A DNA stretch of 64,000 bases from CAZCFB01 sp964511535. Lineage in GTDB: Bacteria; Myxococcota_A; Polyangia; GCA-2747355; CAZCFB01. The notes under the pieces were generated by a model, which ran no database searches, had not been told where the DNA came from, and saw only the letters and a program-made list of their open reading frames with translations. Numbering within the stretch: position 1 is the stretch's first letter; every line of letters starts with the position of its first letter. Shown one piece after another: positions 27,015 through 34,597 of the stretch. The position numbers and the translations under genes are program-made. Location of the stretch: assembly GCA_964511535.1 (NCBI GenBank), contig CAZEFW010000013.1, forward strand, positions 1 through 64,000, written 5' to 3'.

Positions 27015-29431
27015 TAGCAATTCGAGGTGCTGGAGCAGGCCTTGGTGTCTGCGGGAGTCGGTGCGCTGGAGCCGGTGAGGCCCTTCTTGCCGTCTCGCTC
27101 GGCAGTTGGGGCGCCGGTGGCCGAGGCGCCGCCGCTGCCGCCATTGCCCGCCGTGGCGCTGGCCTTGTCGAAGGTGCAGCTCTGGGTGATGTTGCTCTTG
27201 TAGCTCAGGATCCCGTAGCTTGCGCCGCCGCTTCCGCCGCCGCCCCCGCCGCCGTGACCACCGTGGCCGCCCTTGGCGCCCGCGCCACCGCCGGAACGCC
27301 CGCTCTTGCCCGATCCGCCGCTCCCCCCGCTGCCGCCGCTCTGGCCCTGGCCGCCCTCACCGCCGCTGCCGCCGGTGCCGCCGTCGCCGAGCTTGATCGC
27401 GCAGTCCCCGCCGAAGGTGATCCCCGACGCGATGGCCACCAGCCCGAAGCTGCCGCCCCCGGCCTTGCCGCCGCCGCCGCCCGTGAGCGCGGCGCAGCCA
27501 CCCGCGCCACCGCCGCCGCCGCCGGCCCCTGCAAAGTCGAAGTCCTTGTCACACCCGCCGCCCCCGCCACCGCCGCCGCCGCCGCCGCCGTTCTTGCCCG
27601 CGCCGCCCTGGCCGCCAGCGCCGCCATACCAGAAGCCGCTGACCAGCGCGCCGCCGGAGCCTGCCGCGCCGGGCGCCCCGTTTTGCACTCGCCCCGCCTT
27701 GCCACCGCTGCCCTTGCCGCAGGTCGAGGCGCCGTATCCGCCGCCGCCTCTGTAACCGTAGCTGTTGTAGACATAGTAGGAGGCGTTGCTGCCTGACGAG
27801 CCGTTGCTGGCAGTGCAGTCCCCGCCGATGAGGCACTGTTTGACCCCGAAGTAGGTCTTGCATTTGGTGTCGGCCTTGCCCCCGTTGCCGCCGCCGCCCC
27901 CGGCCGGAGCGGGAGAGCCGATGCAGCTGTTGAAGCCGCCCTTGCCGCCGTAGCCATGCACGCCGCTGTCGCAGGTGCTGTACAGCTGCTTGCCGTCACC
28001 CCCCTTGGCGCCGTTCATCACCGACGTGGCGTACACCTGAGGCGCCGGCAGCCCCTTGCCGCCCGCCTTGCCCGCCGCCCCTCTGCCCGCCTGGAGGGTG
28101 ACCCGGTCGAACTTCAGGTTGAACGAGGTGTCCGCGTGCACCACGTAAGAGCTTCGGGTGCCCGCCGTGGTCTCACCCGAGGCGTCTGCCCCGACCAGCA
28201 TCAGATCCATCATGGCCGCGCCCTTGCTGATGCTGTGAGCCAGCACCGTGAGGTACTGCCCGGTGCTGCTGTGCAGGCTGCCCTTGATGGTGACCATGTG
28301 CGCCGACTTGGAGCGCACGTCCCGCTTCCAGCTGCTGTCGAACCCGCCCACCACGCTGGCGCCATCCTTGAGCGTCACCACCTCGCTGTAGGTGCCCGCC
28401 TGCAGGTAGATATGCTTCTTGCCCTGGTTGGCAGCCGCGATGAACGCGTACCCGATGGTCTTGCACGGGATCTTGTGGGTGCCGCAGTTGGAATTGTCCA
28501 GGCCCGACGGCGCCACGAAGACGCCGCTCTTGAGCTCGCCGTCGATGCCGTCGCAGTTCTTGTCCTCGAACTTGCCGTCCGGCTCGTCGGTCTTGGACGG
28601 CGCCTCGCACGCGCTCCAGCCCAGGCTCTTGCCTCCGCTCCACCCCTTGGCCTCGCACTTGTAAGCGCCGGCGCAGGTGGTGCCCAGCGCCGTCTTGATG
28701 CTGCACGCCTTGGTCTTGCCGATCTTGGTCTTGTCGCAGTCGCAGGCGCCGCTGTCGGGCACGCACTGGTTGTGGCTGGAGCCGCCGATGGTCACCGAGG
28801 TGCAGCTGTAACCGGTGGGGCACCCCTTGACCGTGCTGCAGTCCCGTCCGCAGTAGGCGCTGCCGTCCGGGTAGGGGATGCACTTGTCCGCCAGGCTGAT
28901 GGAGCACTCCTTGTCGGTCTTGCACGGGGTGCACATGATGTTGTTCTCCGGCACGCACACCTCGGTCACCTTGCCGGTCTCGACCGAGCCGAGCACGCCG
29001 AAGCAGTTGTAACCCTTGGGACAAACGGTGCCCTTGCACAGCTTGGAGCAGATTCCGCCGGTGCCGGCGAACAGGCAGATGTTGGACTGGCACTGCTTCT
29101 TGTCGGTGCACTTGGAGCCGAAGGGCAGCTTGGCCATGTCCGGCTTGAACAGCTGGTCCGGCGCGCCGCCCTCCATGACCAGATCGCCCTGGGAGCCGTC
29201 GTTGCCTGGCCCCAGGTCCACCGCGGGCCCCTTGTCTGGCCCCCCCGCCTCGGCGTACCCCGTGCACACCCCCCCGATGCAGTTCCACCCCACGGGGCAG
29301 GGGTGGTCTCCATCGCAGTTGCAGGTGGTTGTGTTGGGGTCGCAGTTTTCGATGAACACCGGCGTGGAGCTGGCGCAGGAAGCGAGGGCCAGCGTGGCGC
29401 AGGCGAGCAGGATCAGAGCAATTCTAGTCAT
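27011..29431 (-). CDS. Large Gly-rich surface lipoprotein with Cys-rich and beta-helix parts
   Basis: An 806-residue protein. The lipobox LALASC gives Cys19. Residues 28-300 are Cys-rich, with repeated short modules (CSKLCKGTVCPKGYNC, CSTVKGCPTGYSC) like the disulfide modules of myxobacterial surface proteins. From about 308 (VFVAPSGLDNSNCG) it reads like a right-handed beta-helix (HIYLQAGTYSEVV, GASVVGGFDSSWKRD). About 455-790 is dominated by GG and GGGG runs, like PE_PGRS or glycine-rich adhesin regions. It is probably exposed on the outer membrane; the function (adhesin or sheath) is unknown. The Gly runs make its length prone to slippage. Convergent with pilY1 through the structured elements; divergent from the propeller lipoproteins. 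Confidence 0.82.
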   Translation of the reverse strand: MTRIALILLACATLALASCASSTPVFIENCDPNTTTCNCDGDHPCPVGWNCIGGVCTGYAEAGGPDKGPAVDLGPGNDGSQGDLVMEGGAPDQLFKPDMAKLPFGSKCTDKKQCQSNICLFAGTGGICSKLCKGTVCPKGYNCFGVLGSVETGKVTEVCVPENNIMCTPCKTDKECSISLADKCIPYPDGSAYCGRDCSTVKGCPTGYSCTSVTIGGSSHNQCVPDSGACDCDKTKIGKTKACSIKTALGTTCAGAYKCEAKGWSGGKSLGWSACEAPSKTDEPDGKFEDKNCDGIDGELKSGVFVAPSGLDNSNCGTHKIPCKTIGYAFIAAANQGKKHIYLQAGTYSEVVTLKDGASVVGGFDSSWKRDVRSKSAHMVTIKGSLHSSTGQYLTVLAHSISKGAAMMDLMLVGADASGETTAGTRSSYVVHADTSFNLKFDRVTLQAGRGAAGKAGGKGLPAPQVYATSVMNGAKGGDGKQLYSTCDSGVHGYGGKGGFNSCIGSPAPAGGGGGNGGKADTKCKTYFGVKQCLIGGDCTASNGSSGSNASYYVYNSYGYRGGGGYGASTCGKGSGGKAGRVQNGAPGAAGSGGALVSGFWYGGAGGQGGAGKNGGGGGGGGGGGGCDKDFDFAGAGGGGGGAGGCAALTGGGGGKAGGGSFGLVAIASGITFGGDCAIKLGDGGTGGSGGEGGQGQSGGSGGSGGSGKSGRSGGGAGAKGGHGGHGGGGGGGSGGASYGILSYKSNITQSCTFDKASATAGNGGSGGASATGAPTAERDGKKGLTGSSAPTPADTKACSSTSNCY

Positions 29432-29506
29432 GCGCGCAGTTTAGCACGCAGTCCAGAGGGCGGCAGTGACGCCGATTCCACCCGGGTTTTTGTGATATTT
29501 TTCCCA

Positions 29507-29518
29507 GGAACCTGTTCC
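29507..29518. promoter_or_regulatory. Small palindrome in divergent lipoprotein promoter region
   Basis: GGAAC and GTTCC are arranged around two bases, just downstream of an AT-rich patch (TTTTTGTGATATTTTT) in the 118-base gap between divergent lipoprotein genes. It could be an operator shared by both. Support is position and symmetry only. Confidence 0.25.
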
Positions 29519-29549
29519 GTGAAGCCGCAGCCACTGAGGGAGGACGAGC

Positions 29550-31616
29550 TTGGTCGTGAAGCTGCACCCGGTGCTCTGGGCCTGTCTGGCCTTCACAGCC
29601 GCCTGCCACGACACCAGCGCCATCAATCGGCCGGGGGATTCGGCTGTTGCGGATTCGGCAGTGCCGGACGCGGCCGGGGACCTGGCGGCGATTGACGGTC
29701 AGGGGGTGGATCTGGCCGTGGCGGATCGTGGGTCTGATGCGCCGGCGGTGGACAGCGCGTTGGTCGACGCGCCGCGGCCGGAGGCCAGCACTCCTGATGC
29801 TGCTGCGCCCGAGGCAGCGGTGCCGGACCTGGCCACGCCCGACCTGGCCACAGTGGACCAGGCCGCCAATGACGCGGGGGCGCCGCCCAAGCCGAAGATC
29901 GGCGTGTGCTCCAAGGACAACTGGTGCTGGATGAATCCGCTGCCCCAGGGTCATACCCTGCACGGGGCGTGGGCCGGCGGTGGCGAGGTGTTCGCGGTGG
30001 GGGAGGGCGGCACGGTGCTGCGCCATGACGGCAAGGCGTGGTCCCTGGCGGACACGCCCACCATCAAGACCCTGTACGGGGTGTGGGGCTCGGGGCCCAA
30101 GGATGTCTGCGCCGTGGGCGAGGCGGGCACGCTGGTCTGCGGGGATGCCAAGGGCTGGAAGAGCTACGGCACCGGGGTCAAAACGGACCTGCACGCCATC
30201 TGGGGCAGCGCGGCCGGCGATGTGTACGCCGTGGGCATGGGAGGCGTCATCCTGCACAACAGCGGCGGCGGCTTCGGACCGGAGACCTCCGGGATCACCA
30301 CATGGCTCAATGGCGTGTGGGGTAGCTCGGCCACCGACGTGTGGGCCGTGGGCGACGGCGGGGTCATCCTGCATCGCGGCAAGACCGGCACCTGGACGGC
30401 GGTGACCCCCAAGCCGACGACGGCGGACCTGTACGCTGTATGGGGTTCGGGTCCATCGGCCGTCTACGCCGTGGGCAAGGGCGGGGTCGTGGTGAGCAAC
30501 GCCAGCGGCAAGTGGGCCGCGGCCAAGTCCTTCACCACCACCAACCTCAACGCCATATGGGGCACCGGCCCCAAGGACATCTGGGCCGCAGGCGCCAAGG
30601 GCGAGCTGTACCGGGATACCGGTAGCGGCTGGACCAAGCAGACCTCGCCCATGACCTCGGACCTGCTGGCGCTGACCGGCGCCGGCGCCAAGCTGCAAGC
30701 CGTGGGAAAGGGCGGTGCCATGGCCGGGTACACAGCAGGCAAGTGGACGGCAATTTCCTCGTCGGTGAGCGAAAAGCTGCTTCGTGCCGTATGGAGCAAG
30801 TCATCAAAGGAAACATTCGCGGTGGGCAATGAAGGGACGGTCCTCCACTTTGACGGCATTTCCTGGACCAAGATGACCTCGAACACCAAGGCCACTTTGG
30901 CTGGCGTGTGGGGCAGTTCCACCAGTCATGTATATGCGGTGGGCAGTGAACATCCCTCCAAGCCAGCGGCGATTTACTACAATGGATCTGCCTGGAGTAA
31001 ATCAGGGCTGCCCGCTGGTTTCTACACCCTCAGCAGCGTCTGGGGCAGCGGCCCGGGTGATGTTTACGCGGTCGGCGGCCAGTACGCTTCGAAAGGCTCG
31101 CTCATCCTCCACAACCAGGGCAAGGGATGGGCCATTCATTCAAACTCCTACAAGTCGCTTGGCGCCTACACTGAGGTGTGGTGCTCCAGTTCCAGCGATG
31201 TCTGGATAGTTGGCGCCGAAGGTGGGAAAGCAACGCAGCATTACGATGGCGCCTCCTGGACCGGACATACCCAGGGAACAGGAAACGGCCGGGCCGTCTG
31301 GAGCAGCCATGGCAAGGACGCATTCGTCGCTGCCCAGTTTGGCCTCGTGCATCATTTCGACGGCAAGAAGTGGACCCAGCAGTTCCAGCACAAGGTTGGC
31401 ACAGGCGGCGACTCTCCCCTCCGGGATCTCTGGGGAAGCAGCTCGACGAACGTCTACGCCGTGGGCGTCGTCGGGTCGCTACTTCGCCACGACGGCAAGT
31501 ACTGGAAGCAGCAGGCGTCAGGAACCTCTCATCTCTTGCTCGGAATCCACGGCACCGGCCCCACCGACATCTTCGTCGTTGGCGACAAGGGCACCATCTT
31601 GCACAAGGGGAAGTAA
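29550..31616 (+). CDS. Propeller lipoprotein with WG-type repeats, first of a tandem pair
   Basis: A 688-residue lipoprotein: lipobox FTAAC (Cys19), an Asp/Ala/Pro low-complexity linker (about 30-110), then the anchor CSKDNWCWMNPLPQGHTLHGAW. At least ten repeats of about 40 residues follow, with consensus LxxVWGSGPxDVYAVGxGGxILHxxGxxW, as in beta-propeller repeats of myxobacterial secreted proteins. No catalytic residues are seen; binding or adhesion is likely. The start is taken as TTG at 29550, six bases after a strong GGGAGG; GTG at 29556 is possible. The next gene (7 bases on) is a paralogue whose middle part is almost the same at the DNA level. Confidence 0.85.
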   Translation: MVVKLHPVLWACLAFTAACHDTSAINRPGDSAVADSAVPDAAGDLAAIDGQGVDLAVADRGSDAPAVDSALVDAPRPEASTPDAAAPEAAVPDLATPDLATVDQAANDAGAPPKPKIGVCSKDNWCWMNPLPQGHTLHGAWAGGGEVFAVGEGGTVLRHDGKAWSLADTPTIKTLYGVWGSGPKDVCAVGEAGTLVCGDAKGWKSYGTGVKTDLHAIWGSAAGDVYAVGMGGVILHNSGGGFGPETSGITTWLNGVWGSSATDVWAVGDGGVILHRGKTGTWTAVTPKPTTADLYAVWGSGPSAVYAVGKGGVVVSNASGKWAAAKSFTTTNLNAIWGTGPKDIWAAGAKGELYRDTGSGWTKQTSPMTSDLLALTGAGAKLQAVGKGGAMAGYTAGKWTAISSSVSEKLLRAVWSKSSKETFAVGNEGTVLHFDGISWTKMTSNTKATLAGVWGSSTSHVYAVGSEHPSKPAAIYYNGSAWSKSGLPAGFYTLSSVWGSGPGDVYAVGGQYASKGSLILHNQGKGWAIHSNSYKSLGAYTEVWCSSSSDVWIVGAEGGKATQHYDGASWTGHTQGTGNGRAVWSSHGKDAFVAAQFGLVHHFDGKKWTQQFQHKVGTGGDSPLRDLWGSSSTNVYAVGVVGSLLRHDGKYWKQQASGTSHLLLGIHGTGPTDIFVVGDKGTILHKGK

Positions 31617-31622
31617 ATCGTG

Positions 31623-33695
31623 ATGGGCAAGATCGCAGCTCTCCTGAGCATCACTCTGCTGGCAGCCGCCTGCCACGACACCGGCGCCATCAAGCGACCC
31701 GGGGACGCGGCGGCGGCGGCGGACCGGGCGGTTGCGGACGGGGCGGTGGACCGGGCGGTTGCGGATGGTCCACGTAGTGAGGCAGGTGCGCCAGACGCGG
31801 TGATGCGCGAGGCGGGGGCGCCTGATCGGGCGGTGCCCGACCAGGCAGTGCCGGACCAATCAGTGCCGGACCAGGGCGCCCCCGACATGGCGGTCGCGGA
31901 CCAGGATTCGCCCGATGCGGCCCTATATGACGCGGGTGGACATGACGCGGCTGGCCCCCTCCAACCGAAGGTCGGCGTGTGCTCCAAGGACAACTGGTGC
32001 TGGATGAACCCGCTGCCCCAGGGGCACACGTTGCACGGGGCGTGGTCCGGCGGGGGCGAGGTGTTCGCGGTGGGGGAGGGCGGCACAGTGCTGCGGCATG
32101 ATGGCTCTGGCTGGTCCCTGGCGGATACGCCCACCATCAAGATCCTGTACGGCGTGTGGGGCGCCGGGCCCAAGGATGTGTGCGCGGTGGGCGAGGCGGG
32201 CACGCTGGTCTGTTTCGATGGCGCCAACTGGAAGAGCTACAGCTCCGGGGTCAAGACCGACCTGCACGCCATCTGGGGCTCCGGATCCAGCGATATGTAC
32301 GCCGTGGGCATGGGCGGCGTCATCCTGCACAACACCGGCGGCGGCTTCGGCGCGGAGCAGTCCGGCGTCACCACCTGGCTCAACGGCATCTGGGGCAGCT
32401 CGGCCACCGACGTGTGGGCCGTGGGCGACGGCGGGGTCATCCTGCATCGCAGCAAGACCGGCACCTGGACCGCGGTGACGCCCAAGCCCACCACGGCGGA
32501 CCTGTACGCCGTGTGGGGCGCCTCGGCCTCGGCCGTCCACGCCGTTGGCAAGGGCGGCGTGGTGGTGAGCAACACCAGCGGCAAGTGGACCGCGGTCAAG
32601 TCCTTCACCACCACCCACCTCAACGCCGTGTGGGGCACCGGCCCCAAGGACATCTGGACCGCCGGCGCCAAGGGCGAGCTGTACCGGGACACCGGCAGCG
32701 GCTGGACCAAGCAGAACTCGCCCATCACGGGCGACCTGCTGGCGCTCACCGGATCCGGCACCAAGCTGCACGCCGTGGGCAAGGGTGGGGCCATGGCGGC
32801 GTACGCGACAGGCAAGTGGTCGGCAATTTCGTCGTCGGTGACCCGCAACAACCTCAACAGTGTCTGGGGGCTGTCAGCCACGGATATTTTCACCGTGGGC
32901 GACAAGGGCACCATCTTGCGGTTCGACGGCGTGGGGTGGGCAAAGATGACCTCGCCCAGTACTGCCAACCTGACCGGTGTCTGGGCCGCAAGCGGTACCG
33001 TGGCCCATGCCGTGGGGTGGAAGGCCCCGCTAGACCCGGTTGCCCTGTATTTCAACGGAAACCAGTGGGCCACCAACGCGGTCCCCGCGGGGACATATGT
33101 TCTGAACGATGTCTGGGGCAGCTCGACCACCAACATCTACGCCGTGGGCGGCCGGTCGAATTTCACCACGCGGATCCTGCACAATACTGGCAAGGGGTGG
33201 AGCTTCCTCGCCAAGGCGCCCATTTCAGGGGACTCGTTTCGGGAAATTCAAGGCACCAGCGCGAGCAACATCTGGGTGGTGGGGGGTTCAGATAGTGCGG
33301 TGGTCAATGGTGACTACCACTTCGACGGCAGCGCCTGGGTCGGGCACGATCCGGTCAAGTATGGGACCTACTCTGTGTGGTCAGCCCACGCCAAGGATGC
33401 ATTCGTGGCAGGCAAGGGTGGGGGCATCTACCGCTGGAACGGCAAACAATGGGTGGGTCAGGTGCAGGTCAAGAAGCACTATCCCACAGGCGATTACATG
33501 TATGGCATCTGGGGCACTGGCAGCTCAAACCTGTTCTTCGTGGGCACAGCGGGTCTCATCGTTCATCATGACGGTTCGAGTTGGACTTTCCCGTCATCTG
33601 GCACTGGCCATCGCCTTGCTGACATTCATGGCACAGGTCCAAAGAACATCTTCATCGTCGGCGAAAAAGGCACGATCCTGCACAAGGGCAAGTGA
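31623..33695 (+). CDS. Propeller lipoprotein with WG-type repeats, second of a tandem pair
   Basis: A 690-residue paralogue of the preceding protein: lipobox LLAAAC (Cys17), an Asp/Pro linker with PDQAVPDQSVPDQ-type repeats, and the same CSKDNWCWMNPLPQGHTLHGAW block before the propeller repeats. From this block through about residue 400 it closely matches the first copy. The C-terminal third, including the last four or so repeats, has drifted, and the codon choices there are less GC-rich in both copies. That pattern fits duplication with the variable end under different selection. The ATG at 31623 is preferred over a GTG three bases upstream because of spacing from AGGGGAAG. It shares an operon with both neighbours. 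Confidence 0.85.
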   Translation: MGKIAALLSITLLAAACHDTGAIKRPGDAAAAADRAVADGAVDRAVADGPRSEAGAPDAVMREAGAPDRAVPDQAVPDQSVPDQGAPDMAVADQDSPDAALYDAGGHDAAGPLQPKVGVCSKDNWCWMNPLPQGHTLHGAWSGGGEVFAVGEGGTVLRHDGSGWSLADTPTIKILYGVWGAGPKDVCAVGEAGTLVCFDGANWKSYSSGVKTDLHAIWGSGSSDMYAVGMGGVILHNTGGGFGAEQSGVTTWLNGIWGSSATDVWAVGDGGVILHRSKTGTWTAVTPKPTTADLYAVWGASASAVHAVGKGGVVVSNTSGKWTAVKSFTTTHLNAVWGTGPKDIWTAGAKGELYRDTGSGWTKQNSPITGDLLALTGSGTKLHAVGKGGAMAAYATGKWSAISSSVTRNNLNSVWGLSATDIFTVGDKGTILRFDGVGWAKMTSPSTANLTGVWAASGTVAHAVGWKAPLDPVALYFNGNQWATNAVPAGTYVLNDVWGSSTTNIYAVGGRSNFTTRILHNTGKGWSFLAKAPISGDSFREIQGTSASNIWVVGGSDSAVVNGDYHFDGSAWVGHDPVKYGTYSVWSAHAKDAFVAGKGGGIYRWNGKQWVGQVQVKKHYPTGDYMYGIWGTGSSNLFFVGTAGLIVHHDGSSWTFPSSGTGHRLADIHGTGPKNIFIVGEKGTILHKGK

Positions 33696-33697
33696 GC

Positions 33698-34522
33698 ATG
33701 CATTACAGAGCAACCAGCATCCTGTGCGCGGCGGCCATCGTCGCCCTCGCCGGCTGCCCGCAATCCAAACAGAAGGGAGCGGAGCCCATGGCCAAGAAAC
33801 CGAAACCGGCGCCCAGGACGCTGGCGCCCCCTCCCGAAGAATCAGCCGACAAAAAGGTTAGCGAGGGCGAGCAGCACGAGATCGTCACCTACACCGCCCA
33901 CCTGGACATGGACCGCCTCTCGGGCGGCAAGCGGCTGCAGGCCACCACCATCACCCTGGACAGCGGGCGGCAGCTCATAGCCTCGTACAGGCCGATGAAG
34001 GAGTATCTGGAGTTCGTGGACAGGCGCGTGGTGGTGCAGGGGTACCACTACGAAAACCCGCCCCATGTGCAGCAGGTGATGGCGGACCACTTCGCCATCA
34101 CCTCGGTGAAGCTCGCCCCGGGCGAGCAGCCGTACGAGACCAGGCCCACCGGCCTGCCCACGCCGCCCACCGTGGCCACCCGCGCCGAATTCGAGGCTCG
34201 CGACCGCCGCTGGGTCCAGCTGTTCGCCACCCTCAAGACCGGCAGCCAGCGCCCGGACGACAGCTGGTGCGACACCCTCCTGACTTTGCCCGACGGCACG
34301 GAGCTGTGGGCCTCGGCCTACAAGACCACCTTCGAGCGCGTATGGAAGCCGCTGTTCGGCAAGCAGGTGAGCGTCATCGCCCAGGCGAGCATCGACAAAA
34401 AGGACCCCAAGCGTCCCCTCAAGCTCGTGGGTCAGACCGCCATCTGCGAAGGAAAGATGGAGCGCTGCGGCATGGGCCAGGATGTCTACAAGAGGAACAG
34501 CGGCCCGGTGAAGATCAGGTAA
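33698..34522 (+). CDS. Hypothetical lipoprotein, last gene of propeller operon
   Basis: A 274-residue lipoprotein with lipobox ALAGC (Cys20) and a Lys/Pro-rich linker (25-50). A beta-rich body follows that contains two similar stretches (VTYTAHLDMDRLSGGKRLQATTITLDSGRQLIASYRP and a later FATLKTG..., LPDGTELWASAY), suggesting an internal duplication of an OB-like or lipocalin-like unit. The Cys-containing tail ends in an EGKMERCGMGQ segment. No family is recognised. The start overlaps or abuts the upstream propeller gene stop (alternative GTG at 33692), so the three genes form one operon. It may be a chaperone or partner of the propeller proteins; this is inference. Confidence 0.72.
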   Translation: MHYRATSILCAAAIVALAGCPQSKQKGAEPMAKKPKPAPRTLAPPPEESADKKVSEGEQHEIVTYTAHLDMDRLSGGKRLQATTITLDSGRQLIASYRPMKEYLEFVDRRVVVQGYHYENPPHVQQVMADHFAITSVKLAPGEQPYETRPTGLPTPPTVATRAEFEARDRRWVQLFATLKTGSQRPDDSWCDTLLTLPDGTELWASAYKTTFERVWKPLFGKQVSVIAQASIDKKDPKRPLKLVGQTAICEGKMERCGMGQDVYKRNSGPVKIR

Positions 34523-34554
34523 TCAGAGCCCCTGAAGCCAGTCCCCCTGTGCAC

Positions 34555-34573
34555 ACGCGGCGGGACGCCGCGT
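34555..34573. terminator. GC hairpin between convergent genes
   Basis: ACGCGGCG and CGCCGCGT form a perfect 8-base stem with loop GGA, followed by a second weaker ACGCC/GGCGT stem (34576-34594). It lies in the 75-base convergent gap. It lacks a clear U-run, so it may act as a Rho-dependent end or RNA 3' stabiliser rather than a classic terminator. Confidence 0.45.
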
Positions 34574-34597
34574 CTACGCCTCACGCCACGGCGTCAC

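Noticed and set aside
27254..27796. Ala- and Pro-rich frames opposite the Gly-rich lipoprotein
   Set aside because: Reverse translations of GGC/GGT runs; no start signals and no domains.
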